From Betaproteobacteria bacterium (lineage in GTDB: Bacteria; Pseudomonadota; Gammaproteobacteria; Burkholderiales; Thiobacillaceae), in the NCBI GenBank assembly GCA_016234655.1, contig JACRAU010000031.1, forward strand, positions 110,737-174,736: a stretch of DNA of 64,000 nt, given 5' to 3'. The translations under genes and the position numbers were made by a program. The notes beneath the pieces were generated by a model, which did not search any database, had not been told where the DNA came from, and was given only the letters and a program-made list of their open reading frames with translations. Positions 18,380 to 28,912 of this stretch are shown one piece after another (the stretch's first letter is position 1; every line of letters begins with the position of its first letter).

Positions 18380-19269
18380 TCCGCGTTGTCGCTTTCCGCC
18401 ATGAAGGCCTTGGCCTCGTCGAGCAGGCCGGGCAGCTCGGTCTCGTTCAGGCCGAGCTGGGCCAGGCAGGCCTCGCCCATCTTTTGCCATTCCTGCGTCT
18501 TGTTCATGCCGCTGATGTTCTGCAACAGCCACTCGGCCAGCTGCGCGAGCGCGATCAGCCGGCGGCTGGCGGCCGGCAGCGATTGCAGCCCGGCGCGCAT
18601 CAGCACGTAGTCGTGCTGATGGCGGATCGCGAGGCAGGTCGCCTCCGGCAGCCACCAGCTTTGCGCCAACAGGCAGCCGACCAGGGCGTGGTTGGTCGGC
18701 AGGTGCGCCTCTTCCACCTCGGTGAAAGGCCGGTCGGCGTCGTTGTTGGCCTCGGTCAGGATGGCGGGGTAGTTCTCGAACTTACGCATCATGATCGGGA
18801 TGCCGCAGTCGCGGAACAGGCCGTAGGTATAGGCGTCATCGGCCTGCGCGTCGGGTTGCTTGCCCAGCTTGTGCACCAGCCAGGCCGACAGTTGCGCCGT
18901 GCGGTCGGAGGCGTCCCAGAACCGTTCCATATTCTTTCCGCCGGGCAGGACATGGCGCAGGATCAGGCCGGCGATGGTGCGTCCGGCCACGTCCAGGCCC
19001 AGGATGACCAGGGCGTCGCGCACGCTACGGGCCTTGTGGCGGAAGCCGTAGTACGGCGAGTTGGCCGTCTTCAGGAAACTGGCGGCAAGCCCGACATCGC
19101 GGCTGATCAGCTTGGCGACCCGGTTGAAATCGGGGTCGTCGCTGCGCATCTCGCGGCTGATCTCTTCCAGGATCGTGGGGCGCGGCGGGATGCCGATCTC
19201 CTTGATCGAGGCCTCGAGTTGGCTATCGAGTTTGTCGTCGGCCGGCGCGCCTTGGCTGGGTGTATTCAT
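18376..19269 (-). CDS. HDOD domain protein
   Basis: A 297-residue protein made essentially of one HDOD domain (IPPRPTILEEISREM, SRDVGLAASFLKTANSPYYG, ALVILGLDVAGRTI). HDOD proteins are thought to act in signalling, often with cyclic di-GMP enzymes. Its start overlaps the stop of the upstream GGDEF-EAL gene by four bases, so the two are co-translated. No other domain is recognised; the last 60 residues are helical and acidic. Confidence 0.9.
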   Translation of the reverse strand: MNTPSQGAPADDKLDSQLEASIKEIGIPPRPTILEEISREMRSDDPDFNRVAKLISRDVGLAASFLKTANSPYYGFRHKARSVRDALVILGLDVAGRTIAGLILRHVLPGGKNMERFWDASDRTAQLSAWLVHKLGKQPDAQADDAYTYGLFRDCGIPIMMRKFENYPAILTEANNDADRPFTEVEEAHLPTNHALVGCLLAQSWWLPEATCLAIRHQHDYVLMRAGLQSLPAASRRLIALAQLAEWLLQNISGMNKTQEWQKMGEACLAQLGLNETELPGLLDEAKAFMAESDNAD

Positions 19270-20621
19270 TGTGCGGCACCTCTTTGTGCGAACCAGTCGT
19301 CCAGGCGGTCTTCCGCCATGGGTCTGGCCAGGTAATAGCCCTGGATGGCGGTCGCCCCCATCTCTTCCAGTATTTGGTATTGCTCGGCGGTCTCCACGCC
19401 TTCGGCCACCACGATCATGTCCAGATCCAGGGCCAGGTGCACGATGGCGCGCGCGATGGCGAACGAGCGCGCATTGTGCGGCAGGTCGACGATGAAGGCG
19501 CGGTCGAGCTTGAGCTTCTTCGCCGGCAGGTCCTTCAGGCTGGCCAGGCAGGAATAGCCGGTGCCGAAGTCGTCGATGGCCAGCGGAAAGCCGGCATCGA
19601 GCGCGGCGTGGATATTGCGCTGGACGACATCGGAGTTGTCCATGAACAAGGATTCGGTGATCTCCAGCTCAAGCAACTCGGGCGGGCAGTTCGAGCAGGC
19701 CAGCGCGGCGTACAGCGCCTGGGTGAATTTGGGCGCGGTCAATTGCGCGCGCGAGACGTTGACCGCGAGCTTCACGCGCCGGCCGTTCTCCAGCATGCGG
19801 GACACGAAGCGCGCGCCGGTCAGCAGGGTCCATTCGCCCAGGCGCACGATCAGGCCGGTCTTCTCGGCGACCGGGATGAAGCGGCTGGGCGGGATCATCG
19901 TGCCCTCGCAATTGCAGCGCATCAGCGCCTCGATGGCCTCCAGCTTGTTGTCGTCCACGCGCAGGATGGGTTGGTAGTTCAAGGTCAGGCCGCCGTTTTC
20001 CAGCGCGACGTGCAGGGCCTCTTCGACCTCCAGTTCCTCGCGCGCGAGCAGTTTGCCCAGGCGGCCGGGTTGCAGGTCCTCGCCGGCGAAGCGGAACTGG
20101 GCGCCGCCGTAGCGCTTGGCCTCAAGCTGCATGGTGTCGGCCCGCTCCAACAGCGCGCGCGCGCTTTCCTGCTCCTGCGACAGCGCGATGCCGATGCTGA
20201 CCGAGGGGTACAGCCGCATATTGCCGACATCGAGGGAATGCGACATGGTCGTCAGCAGGTCGCGCGCGATGTGCTCGGCCGTGGCCCGGTCGCAGTTGTC
20301 GAGCACGAGCACGAATTCGTCGCCGCCCATGCGGGCCAGGCGGCCCTGGTTGCCGCTGGCCAGCGCCAGGCGATTGGCTAGCTCGGCCAGCACGTTGTCG
20401 CCGGCCAGATGGCCAAGGGAGTCGTTGATCTGCTTGAAGCGGTCGATGTTGAGCCAGAACACCGCGACCGGCTGTTTGGGGTCGCCCACCTGGCGCATGA
20501 GTTCCTCGACCGCGCGGGCACAGCCTTCCCGATCCAGCAGGCCGGTCAGCGAATCGAGCGACGGCGCGCCGTGGCTGGGCGCCGGCTCAGGCGGCTTGGG
20601 TTGGGCGGAGTCGAGCGGCAA
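19266..20621 (-). CDS. GGDEF-EAL cyclic di-GMP enzyme without sensor domain
   Basis: This 451-residue protein has a GGDEF domain (about 20-180) with an intact GGDEF motif in RMGGDEFVLV, and an EAL domain (about 195-445) with EALMR, ITES, DDFGTGYS and EGVE motifs. Key catalytic residues of both are kept, so synthase, phosphodiesterase or both activities are possible. There is no N-terminal sensory or membrane region, only a proline-rich leader. It is translationally coupled to the HDOD gene downstream, which suggests a shared signalling role. Confidence 0.92.
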   Translation of the reverse strand: MPLDSAQPKPPEPAPSHGAPSLDSLTGLLDREGCARAVEELMRQVGDPKQPVAVFWLNIDRFKQINDSLGHLAGDNVLAELANRLALASGNQGRLARMGGDEFVLVLDNCDRATAEHIARDLLTTMSHSLDVGNMRLYPSVSIGIALSQEQESARALLERADTMQLEAKRYGGAQFRFAGEDLQPGRLGKLLAREELEVEEALHVALENGGLTLNYQPILRVDDNKLEAIEALMRCNCEGTMIPPSRFIPVAEKTGLIVRLGEWTLLTGARFVSRMLENGRRVKLAVNVSRAQLTAPKFTQALYAALACSNCPPELLELEITESLFMDNSDVVQRNIHAALDAGFPLAIDDFGTGYSCLASLKDLPAKKLKLDRAFIVDLPHNARSFAIARAIVHLALDLDMIVVAEGVETAEQYQILEEMGATAIQGYYLARPMAEDRLDDWFAQRGAAQ

Positions 20622-20732
20622 GTTGGAGGTCGGCCATATCAGAGATGAAGTTATCTAAATACGAAATCTAGCCGCTCTTGTGAAGACCGCCAGTAGGCAA
20701 ACGGCCGTTTCCCGCGAGGATTGTGCCTATAT

Positions 20733-20758
20733 CGCCACAAACCGGGCGATTTGTGGCG
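20733..20758. other. Intergenic stem-loop between dedA and the GGDEF-EAL gene
   Basis: CGCCACAAA (20733-20741) and TTTGTGGCG (20750-20758) form a 9-bp stem with an 8-base loop, 24 bases after the dedA stop on the minus strand. No U-run follows, so it may be an RNA 3'-end stabiliser or part of regulation of the downstream gene. Confidence 0.5.
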
Positions 20759-20781
20759 TCAGGCGGCGAAACCGGCGTCGC

Positions 20782-21420
20782 TCAGGCCGTGCGCCGGCGC
20801 TTGAGGTATTCCAGGATGCCCGGCGACAACGAGAGCAAGACGATGGCCATGATCACCAGCGTCAGATTGGCCTTGATCCAGGCCAGGTTGCCGAACAGGA
20901 AGCCGGCCGGCACCAGCAGGCCGACCCAAAGCAGCGCGCCGAGCAGGCTGAAGCCCATGAAGCGCGGGTAGGGCAAGCGGCCGATGCCGCAGGCAAAGGG
21001 GGTGAAGGTGCGCACCAGCGGCACGAAGCGGGCGATCACGATGGCCTTGGGGCCGTGCCGTTCCATGAAGGCGTGGGTACGCTCCAGGTTCTCGCGCTTG
21101 AGCCAGAGGTGGGTGTCGTGCCGGAAGATGCGCGGGCCGAGCAGGCGGCCGACCCAGTAGTTCACGTTGTCGCCGCAGAGCGCGGCGGCGATCAGCGTGG
21201 TCATCAGCCAGGGCAGGTCCATGCCGCCGGCCGCCGCCACCGCGCCGGCCACGAACAGCAGGGAGTCGCCGGGCAGGAAGGGCGTCACGACGAAGCCGGT
21301 TTCCATGAACACGATGGCGAACAGCAGGCCATAGACCCAGACGCCGTGCTCGGCGACGAAGCCCGCCAGATGCCGGTCCAGGTGCAGGACGAGGTCGAGC
21401 AGTTGGGCAAGAATCTCCAT
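20782..21420 (-). CDS. DedA family membrane protein
   Basis: DedA proteins are polytopic inner-membrane proteins; some members flip undecaprenyl-phosphate or phosphatidylethanolamine, and others affect membrane potential. This 212-residue member has the conserved ETGFVVTPFLPGDSLLF and FVPLVRTFTPFACGIG segments with their arginine. It starts ten bases after secF on the same strand, so it is likely part of the same transcript. Substrate is unknown. Confidence 0.92.
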   Translation of the reverse strand: MEILAQLLDLVLHLDRHLAGFVAEHGVWVYGLLFAIVFMETGFVVTPFLPGDSLLFVAGAVAAAGGMDLPWLMTTLIAAALCGDNVNYWVGRLLGPRIFRHDTHLWLKRENLERTHAFMERHGPKAIVIARFVPLVRTFTPFACGIGRLPYPRFMGFSLLGALLWVGLLVPAGFLFGNLAWIKANLTLVIMAIVLLSLSPGILEYLKRRRTA

Positions 21421-21430
21421 CTAACGGAAC

Positions 21431-22378
21431 CTAGACCACGGCGCCGTCGGCGTTGGCCTCGGCGTCGGGTTTGGCCGGCTTGATGAAGTCCTCGCGCGAC
21501 ACGCCGAGCCAGAGCACGATCGGGCTGGCCACCAGCACCGAGGAATAGATGCCGAACAGGATGCCGATGGTCAGCGCCAGCGCGAAGTAATGCAGCGCCT
21601 CGCCGCCGAAGAACAGCATCGACAGCACCATGGTCTGGGTCATCGCGTGGGTGATGACGGTACGCGACATGGTGGTGGTGATCGCGTTGTCGATGATGTC
21701 GGGGATCGACGTGTTGCGCATCTTGCGCAGGTTTTCCCGGATCCGGTCGAACACCACGACCGATTCGTTGACCGAATAACCCAGGATCGCCAGCACGCCG
21801 GCCAGCACGGTCAGCGAGAATTCCCATTGGAAGAAGGCGAAGCAGCCGAGGATGATGACCACGTCGTGCATGTTGGCGACGATCGCGGCCAGCGCGAACT
21901 TCCATTGGAAGCGCATGGCCAGGTAGACCATGATGCCCAGGCACACCACCAGCAGCGCGAGGGCGCCGCTTTCGTAGAGTTCCTTGCCGACCTGCGGGCC
22001 GATGAAGTCCACCCGCTTCAGCTCCACCTGGGTGGCGTCGGCGCGCAGCGCGGCCATGATCTGCTCGCTGGCCTGCGAGCCGGTCATGCCGGCCTTGTTG
22101 GGCAGGCGGATCAGCACGTCGCGGGCCGAGCCGAAGTTCTGCACCGTGATCTCGGTCAGCCCGGTCTTTTCCAAGGCGTGGCGGATATGGTCGATCTGCG
22201 CCGGCTGGCTGTAGGCCACTTCCAGCACCGTGCCGCCGGTGAAGTCGACGCCGAAGTTGAGGCCCTTCACCGTCAAGGCCCAGATGGCCAGGATGAAGGT
22301 CAACAGCGAGATCGTCGTGGTCACCCGTCCATAGCGCATGAACGGGATGTCTTTTTTCAGCTTGAAGAACTCGATCAT
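21431..22378 (-). CDS. secF: Protein translocase subunit SecF
   Basis: SecF works with SecD to use the proton gradient to pull secreted proteins to the periplasmic side. It has 315 residues and six helices, with the first periplasmic domain starting GLNFGVDFTGGTVLEV and the RND-like helices containing GYSVNESVVVFDRIREN. It lies ten bases after secD in the conserved queA-tgt-yajC-secD-secF order. Confidence 0.97.
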   Translation of the reverse strand: MIEFFKLKKDIPFMRYGRVTTTISLLTFILAIWALTVKGLNFGVDFTGGTVLEVAYSQPAQIDHIRHALEKTGLTEITVQNFGSARDVLIRLPNKAGMTGSQASEQIMAALRADATQVELKRVDFIGPQVGKELYESGALALLVVCLGIMVYLAMRFQWKFALAAIVANMHDVVIILGCFAFFQWEFSLTVLAGVLAILGYSVNESVVVFDRIRENLRKMRNTSIPDIIDNAITTTMSRTVITHAMTQTMVLSMLFFGGEALHYFALALTIGILFGIYSSVLVASPIVLWLGVSREDFIKPAKPDAEANADGAVV

Positions 22379-22388
22379 GTCGTGGCCC

Positions 22389-24218
22389 TTAGATGATGAG
22401 CTTGGCGACGCGCGCCTGGCGGCCGTAGGTCAAGTTGACCAGGGCGCGCGAGATGGTCACCGCGCTGAAGATGGAGGTCAGGATGCCCAGGCACAGCACC
22501 ACCGCGAAACCGCGCACCGGGCCGGAGCCCAGCCAGAACAGCGCGATGCCGGCGATGAAGGTGGTGATGTTCGAATCCAGGATGGTGCCGAAGGCGCGCT
22601 CGTAGCCGGCCGAGATGGCCGCTTGCGGCGAGCTGCCGTTGCGCAGCTCTTCCCTGATGCGTTCGTTGATCAGCACGTTGGCGTCGATCGCCATGCCCAG
22701 GGTCAGCGCGATGGCGGCCATGCCGGGCAGGGTGAGCGTGGCTTGCAACAGCGACAGGATGGCCACTAGCAGCAGGCCGTTGGCGGCCAGCGCGGCCACC
22801 GAGAACAGGCCGAACACGCGGTAGTAGAAGATCATGAACGCGGCCACGGCGATGAAGCCCCAGATGTTGGAGTGGAAGCCCTTGGCGATGTTGTCGGCAC
22901 CCATGCTGGGGCCGACCGTGCGCTCCTCGACGATCTCCATCGGCGCGGCCAGCGCGCCGGCGCGCAGCAGCAAGGACACGTCCGAGGCCTCCTGCGGCGA
23001 ATCCATGCCGGTGATCTGCACCCGGCCGCCGCCGATCTCCTCGCGGATCACCGGCGCGGTGATCACCTCGGCGCGGCCCTTCTCGACCAGCAGGATCGCC
23101 ATGCGCTTGCCGACGTTCTCGCGGGTCACGTTCTTGAAGATGATCGCGCCCCGGCCGTCCAGGTTCACGTGCACGGCGGCCTGGCTGGTCTGGCTGTCGA
23201 AGCCGGGCTGGGCGTCGGTGATGTATTCGCCGGTCAGCGCGACCGTCTTCTTCACCAGCACCGGCATGCCGTTGCGCTCGTAATAGAGCTCGTCGCCGAA
23301 GGGCAGGTTGCCGGTGGTCGCGGCCTGCACTCGGGCCGGGTCCTGCATGACCTCCTCGTCGACCAGGCGGATCTCCAGGGTGGCGGTGCGGCCGAGTATC
23401 TCCTTGGCCTTGGCCGTGTCCTGCACGCCGGGCAGTTGCACCACGACGCGGTCGACGCCCTGCTGCTGGATCACCGGCTCGGCCACGCCCAGCTCGTTCA
23501 CTCGGTTGCGCAGCGTAGTCAGGTTCTGCTGCAAGGCGAATTCCTGGGTCTTGATCTGCGCCGGCTTGCTCAGCACGGCGGTGAGCACCTGCTCGGCGCC
23601 GCGGGTGCCGTCGCTCAACTCCAACTCGGGGAAGCCGCTTTCGATTTCGCGCCGTGCCTGGTCGCGGATGGCGGCGTCCTGGAAGCGCAGCTCGACGGCC
23701 GTGCCCTCGCGGCCGATGCCGGCATAGCGCACCTTCTTCTCGCGCAGCCGCGAGCGGATGTCGTTCTGGTAGCGCTCGGCCGACTTCTCCAAGGCCTTGG
23801 GCATGTCCACCTGCAACAGGAAGTGCACGCCGCCGCGTAGGTCCAGGCCTAGGTACATCGGCAAGGCGCCGATGCTGGTCAGCCATTGCGGCGAGGCCGG
23901 CAGCAGGTTCAGGGCGACGGTGTAGTTCGCGCCGAGCGCCGTCTGCAACACGTCCTTGGCCTTGATCTGGCTGTCGGTATCGGCGAAGCGGGCCTTGAGG
24001 CTATGCGCATCCAGCGACAGGCCGTCGGCGCGCAGGCCGGCTTGGCCGAGCAGGGTCTCGACCTGCCGCATCAAGGCCGGGTCGGCCTTTTGCGTGGCGC
24101 GGGTCGGCTGAATCTGCACTGCCGGCACCTCGCCGAAGAAGTTGGGTAGGGTGTAGAGCAGCGCGAGCACCATGGCCACGCCGACGACGACATACTTCCA
24201 GAGGGGATAGCGGTTCAT
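22389..24218 (-). CDS. secD: Protein translocase subunit SecD
   Basis: SecD is the larger half of the SecDF proton-driven translocation motor. It has 609 residues: helix 1, a large periplasmic P1 region (with the LGLDLRGGVHFLLQVD motif), and five C-terminal helices with GMAIDANVLINERIREE. A stretch of heptamer repeats lies between secD and yajC. Confidence 0.97.
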   Translation of the reverse strand: MNRYPLWKYVVVGVAMVLALLYTLPNFFGEVPAVQIQPTRATQKADPALMRQVETLLGQAGLRADGLSLDAHSLKARFADTDSQIKAKDVLQTALGANYTVALNLLPASPQWLTSIGALPMYLGLDLRGGVHFLLQVDMPKALEKSAERYQNDIRSRLREKKVRYAGIGREGTAVELRFQDAAIRDQARREIESGFPELELSDGTRGAEQVLTAVLSKPAQIKTQEFALQQNLTTLRNRVNELGVAEPVIQQQGVDRVVVQLPGVQDTAKAKEILGRTATLEIRLVDEEVMQDPARVQAATTGNLPFGDELYYERNGMPVLVKKTVALTGEYITDAQPGFDSQTSQAAVHVNLDGRGAIIFKNVTRENVGKRMAILLVEKGRAEVITAPVIREEIGGGRVQITGMDSPQEASDVSLLLRAGALAAPMEIVEERTVGPSMGADNIAKGFHSNIWGFIAVAAFMIFYYRVFGLFSVAALAANGLLLVAILSLLQATLTLPGMAAIALTLGMAIDANVLINERIREELRNGSSPQAAISAGYERAFGTILDSNITTFIAGIALFWLGSGPVRGFAVVLCLGILTSIFSAVTISRALVNLTYGRQARVAKLII

Positions 24219-24232
24219 ATGCGATCCGGTAA

Positions 24233-24305
24233 GAGGTTCGGGGCCAGAGGCTAGGGGCTAGGGGCGGAAGCTGGAGCCGCTTGCCTATGGCCCCTTGCCT
24301 CTCGC
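24233..24305. repeat. Degenerate 7-base repeats in inverted halves, secD-yajC gap
   Basis: Five 7-base units of the GRGGCTA/GGGGCGG type (24233-24267) are followed by four units of the complementary type (CCCTTGC, 24278-24305). The halves can pair imperfectly into a hairpin in the mRNA. This fills almost the whole 92-base gap. Confidence 0.75.
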
Positions 24306-24310
24306 CTTGC

Positions 24311-24631
24311 TTACAGGTCTTTAATCGTGCCCTTGGGCAGCACGGTCTGGATGGTGGCGCGCTGGAAGACGCTCTCGGTGCCGCCGCCGATGTCCAGGGT
24401 CACATACTGCTCGGCGATCTTGACCACCTTACCCAGCTGGCCGCCGGAGGTGATGACCTCGTCGCCCTTTTGCAGGTCTTCCTGCATCTTCTTCTGTTCC
24501 TTGGCGCGCTTCATCTGCGGCCGGATGATCATGAACCAGAACAGCACGAAGATCACGATGAGCGGCAGGAAGCTCATGAACGGGTCGGCTTGCTGGGTGG
24601 CGGGTTCGGCGGCGTGGGCCAGATTGATCAT
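24311..24631 (-). CDS. yajC: Preprotein translocase accessory subunit YajC
   Basis: YajC is a small single-helix partner of SecDF. ATG 24631 is chosen because GGGAG lies about seven bases upstream; a TTG five codons earlier is less likely. The 106-residue protein has the helix FMSFLPLIVIFVLFWFMIIRP and the family KRAKEQKKMQEDLQKGDEV segment. On this strand a TGTTAGAAT extended -10 lies about 45 bases upstream. Confidence 0.95.
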   Translation of the reverse strand: MINLAHAAEPATQQADPFMSFLPLIVIFVLFWFMIIRPQMKRAKEQKKMQEDLQKGDEVITSGGQLGKVVKIAEQYVTLDIGGGTESVFQRATIQTVLPKGTIKDL

Positions 24632-24714
24632 TACGGGTTCTCCCAAAATACGGCTAGAAAAATAAGCCGCGATTCTAACACGCCGGCCATGCCCGGCTTA
24701 TGGCCGTGCCGGTC

Positions 24715-26245
<1,531 letters not shown>

Positions 26246-26246
<1 letters not shown>

Positions 26247-26479
26247 CAACGCTCCCGGTCTTCGCGGATCAGTTCGGCGCTGTCGGTCTGGTTGGGCTGC
26301 TGACGGGCGCGGAATTGCGCCAGTTCGGCCGCGATTTCTTCGCGCGAACGCTGGCGGCGAGCGGTCTCTTCCAGGATCGAGCGCACCTCGGCCTCCAGCG
26401 AACGGTGATGCCGGCTGGCGTTGGCCTTCAATTGTTCGACCACGCTGTCGTCGAGATTGCGGACCAGGACTTGGGCCAT
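26246..26479 (-). CDS. FitA/VapB-like ribbon-helix-helix antitoxin
   Basis: A 77-residue protein: the N-terminal MAQVLVRNLDDSVVEQLKA matches the FitA-type ribbon-helix-helix DNA-binding fold, with SRHHRSLEAEVRSILEE as helix region. The arginine-rich C-terminus would bind the toxin. It would neutralise the downstream PIN toxin and repress the pair from palindromes just upstream. GGAG lies before the ATG. Confidence 0.9.
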
Positions 26480-26491
26480 GGCGGTCTCCGG

Positions 26492-26511
26492 TTGCTAGCA
26501 AATTGATAGCA
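26492..26511 (-). promoter_or_regulatory. Candidate operator of the toxin-antitoxin pair
   Basis: A perfect 10-base palindrome TTGCTAGCAA (26492-26501) overlaps a TGCTA...TAGCA inverted repeat (26493-26497 and 26507-26511), 13 bases before the antitoxin start. Ribbon-helix-helix antitoxins commonly bind such sites. It falls in the 34-base gap after queA. Confidence 0.55.
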
Positions 26512-26513
26512 TT

Positions 26514-27551
26514 TTAGCCGGCAGGGCCGGCGCGTTCAATCAGCATCGCATCGCCATAGCTGAAGAAGCGGTAGCGTTGTTCGACCGCGTGGCGATAGGT
26601 CGCCAGCAAGATATCCATGCCGCCGAAGGCGCAGACCAGCATGAGCAGAGTGGAGCGGGGCAGGTGGAAGTTGGTGACCAGGCGCTTGACCACGCGGAAT
26701 TCATAACCGGGGGTGATGAAGATGTCGGTCTCGCCCTGGCCCGCCGCCAATCGGCCGCCGTGGGCGGCCGATTCCAGCGCGCGCAGGCTGGTGGTGCCCA
26801 CGGCCGTGATCCGGCCGCCGCGCGCCTGGGCGGCCGCGACGGCGGCCACGGTGGCGGCGGGCACGTCGTAGAGTTCACTGTGCATTTTGTGTTCGCGGAT
26901 GTCGTCCACCCGCACCGGCTGGAAGGTGCCGGCCCCGACGTGCAGGGTGACGTAGGCGGTTTGAACGCCCTTGGCCTTCAGCGCCGCCAGCATGGCGTCG
27001 TCGAAGTGCAGGCCGGCGGTGGGCGCGGCGACGGCGCCGGGTTCGCGGGCGTAGACGGTCTGGTAGCGGGCCTCGTCGTCCGCTTCCGGCCGCCGCTCGA
27101 AATAGGGCGGCAGCGGCAGTTCGCCGTAGGACTCCAGCCATTCCAGCACGGTCTTGGCCGGGTCGAAGCGCAGGCGATAGAGGTCGTCGCTGCGCTCGAT
27201 CACCTCGGCCGCGATGGCCCCGGCGAAGGTCAGGTGCGCGCCCGGCTTCGGGCCGTGGCTGGCGCGGATGAAGGCGATGGCCTCGTGCTCGGACAAGACG
27301 CGCTCGATCAGGGCCTCGATCCGGCCGCCGGTTTCTTTCTCGCCGAACAGCCGAGCCTTGATCACGCGGGTGTCGTTGAACACCAGGAGATCGCCGGCCC
27401 GGAAGAACTCGGGCAGTTCGGCGAACAGCCGGTCGGTGAAGGTCTTGTGCGGGCCGTCGACGTGCAGCAGGCGGCTGGCCGTGCGCTCGGGCAGGGGGTG
27501 CCGGGCGATCAGCGCTTCCGGGAGGTCGTAGTCGAAATCGGCGGTTTTCAT
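26514..27551 (-). CDS. queA: tRNA preQ1(34) S-adenosylmethionine ribosyltransferase-isomerase QueA
   Basis: QueA transfers the ribosyl part of SAM to preQ1 in tRNA, giving epoxyqueuosine. The ATG at 27551 gives 345 residues beginning [19 protein letters not shown], the family start. Other hallmarks are [20 protein letters not shown] and [14 protein letters not shown] tRNA-Leu gene ends 31 bases upstream on the same strand. The stop lies 34 bases before the antitoxin gene. Confidence 0.96.
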   Translation of the reverse strand: MKTADFDYDLPEALIARHPLPERTASRLLHVDGPHKTFTDRLFAELPEFFRAGDLLVFNDTRVIKARLFGEKETGGRIEALIERVLSEHEAIAFIRASHGPKPGAHLTFAGAIAAEVIERSDDLYRLRFDPAKTVLEWLESYGELPLPPYFERRPEADDEARYQTVYAREPGAVAAPTAGLHFDDAMLAALKAKGVQTAYVTLHVGAGTFQPVRVDDIREHKMHSELYDVPAATVAAVAAAQARGGRITAVGTTSLRALESAAHGGRLAAGQGETDIFITPGYEFRVVKRLVTNFHLPRSTLLMLVCAFGGMDILLATYRHAVEQRYRFFSYGDAMLIERAGPAG

Positions 27552-27581
27552 TGGGGCCGCGCAGTGCAAGGCCGAAGAGAG

Positions 27582-27668
27582 TGGTGCCCGAGGCCGGAAT
27601 CGAACCGGCACGCCATTGCTGGCGCGGGATTTTGAATCCCGTGCGTCTACCTATTCCGCCACCCGGGC
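27582..27668 (-). tRNA. tRNA-Leu (CAA)
   Basis: On the minus strand a complete 87-base tRNA runs from GCCCGGG to an encoded CCA. The anticodon loop TTCAAAA gives anticodon CAA (codon UUG), and the long variable arm is as expected for tRNA-Leu. The acceptor stem is fully paired with one G-U. Confidence 0.96.
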
Positions 27669-27686
27669 ACGGGTACGAAGGCCGCG

Positions 27687-27716
27687 ATTATCGCGGATAT
27701 CGGCCCCTTAGGGCAA
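27687..27716 (-). promoter_or_regulatory. Candidate promoter of tRNA-Leu (CAA)
   Basis: On the minus strand, TTGCCC (27716-27711) and GATAAT (27692-27687) are 18 bases apart, with the -10 about 18 bases before the tRNA 5' end. The rest of the 101-base gap to the nitroreductase holds nothing else recognisable. Confidence 0.55.
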
Positions 27717-27769
27717 CGGCGCGCCGGTAATTGGCACCAAAGCCGCGCCCGGCATGGCAGCGAGCGTGC

Positions 27770-28432
27770 TCATTCCACCCACTGCACCACTTGGCTCATG
27801 GCCTGTCGGGTCTTTTCCGGCTGCGGGTTCTTGCGATAGCCAAAGGCGACCATGACCGCCAGGCCGAAATGGTGGGGGTTCACGATGCCGGCCTCGCTCA
27901 GCACCTTTTCCGCGCCGGCCATGTCGAAGCCTTCGATCGGGCAGGAGTCGATGCCGATCATGGCGGCGCCGGTCATCATATTGGCCAGTGCGATATAGGC
28001 CTGTTTGCAGCCCCAGTCGAACATGGCGCGTTCGCTATCGAGCAGCTTGAAGTCGGATTCCTGGAATTTCCTGAACACGCCGGTGCGGGCCTCGATCGCC
28101 TCGTCGGACAGCTTCTTCACGTCGTGCATGAAGTGCCGCAGGTAGTCCGAGTCGTAACGCATGTCGCCCTTGCGCACCAGGATGGCGATGACGTGGCTGG
28201 CGGTGGGGAACTGCTTCTTGGCGCCCCAGGTCGCCGGCAGCAGGCGCTCGCGCAGGGCCATATCCTGGATGACCACGAAGCGCCAGGGTTCGAAGCCGAA
28301 GGAGCTGGGCGACAGGCGGCCGGTTTCCAGGATGAATTCGAAGTCCGCCGCGTCGATCTTCTTGCCGACATCGAACTCCTTGCAGGCGTGGCGGAAGTTG
28401 AAGGCGTCGAGGATGTCTTGTTTGCTGGCCAT
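27770..28432 (-). CDS. Nitroreductase family NAD(P)H-dependent oxidoreductase (NfsB-like)
   Basis: A 220-residue FMN-dependent nitroreductase-fold protein. Family segments seen are FNFRHACKEFD, LSPSSFGFEPWRFVV, ALANMMTGAAMIGIDSCPIEGFD and MVAFGYRKNPQPEKTR. The ATG at 28432 follows a GGAA-type site; a longer frame lacks family character. It is divergent from acpS. The physiological substrate is unknown. Confidence 0.9.
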   Translation of the reverse strand: MASKQDILDAFNFRHACKEFDVGKKIDAADFEFILETGRLSPSSFGFEPWRFVVIQDMALRERLLPATWGAKKQFPTASHVIAILVRKGDMRYDSDYLRHFMHDVKKLSDEAIEARTGVFRKFQESDFKLLDSERAMFDWGCKQAYIALANMMTGAAMIGIDSCPIEGFDMAGAEKVLSEAGIVNPHHFGLAVMVAFGYRKNPQPEKTRQAMSQVVQWVE

Positions 28433-28496
28433 GGCGATTTCCGAATAAACGTTTAGAGCGGGGGTAATTATCGCCAAAAGCGGCGGCATGGGGCCG

Positions 28497-28502
28497 TATA
28501 AT
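28497..28502 (+). promoter_or_regulatory. -10 element ahead of acpS
   Basis: TATAAT lies 30 bases before the acpS start in the divergent gap. No convincing -35 is seen. The A-rich stretch GGTAATTATCG just upstream may serve the divergent nitroreductase. Confidence 0.45.
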
Positions 28503-28531
28503 CGCCGAAATTTTCAGCATAGAAGCGGTGG

Positions 28532-28912
28532 ATGATCTTCGGCGTCGGTACGGATATGGTGGTGATTGAGCGCATGCGCGCCATGCATGCGCGCCACGGC
28601 GCGCGCCTGGCGCAGCGCATTCTCATGCCGGGCGAACGCGCGGGCTATGACGCCGTGCAGGACAAACCGCGCTTCCTGGCCAAGCGCTTCGCGGCGAAGG
28701 AGGCCTTCGCCAAGGCGGCCGGCACCGGCATGCGCGCGCCGGTGCACCTGACCAGCGTGGGCATCGGCCACAACGCGCTGGGCCGGCCCGAGCTGTTCTT
28801 CTCCGACGAATTGCAGCGCTGGCTGGCCGCGCAAGGCGTCGGCCGGACGCATTTGAGCATCAGCGACGAGCGCGAGCACGCGCTGGCCTTTGTCGTGTTG
28901 GAGTCGGCGTGA
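28532..28912 (+). CDS. acpS: Holo-[acyl-carrier-protein] synthase AcpS
   Basis: AcpS transfers phosphopantetheine from CoA to acyl carrier protein. The 126-residue protein has Mg-binding Asp8 (GVGTDMVVIER) and Glu in RFAAKEAFAKAAGTG, plus the C-terminal LSISDEREHALAFVV. The stop overlaps the GTG of nagZ. Confidence 0.96.
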   Translation: MIFGVGTDMVVIERMRAMHARHGARLAQRILMPGERAGYDAVQDKPRFLAKRFAAKEAFAKAAGTGMRAPVHLTSVGIGHNALGRPELFFSDELQRWLAAQGVGRTHLSISDEREHALAFVVLESA

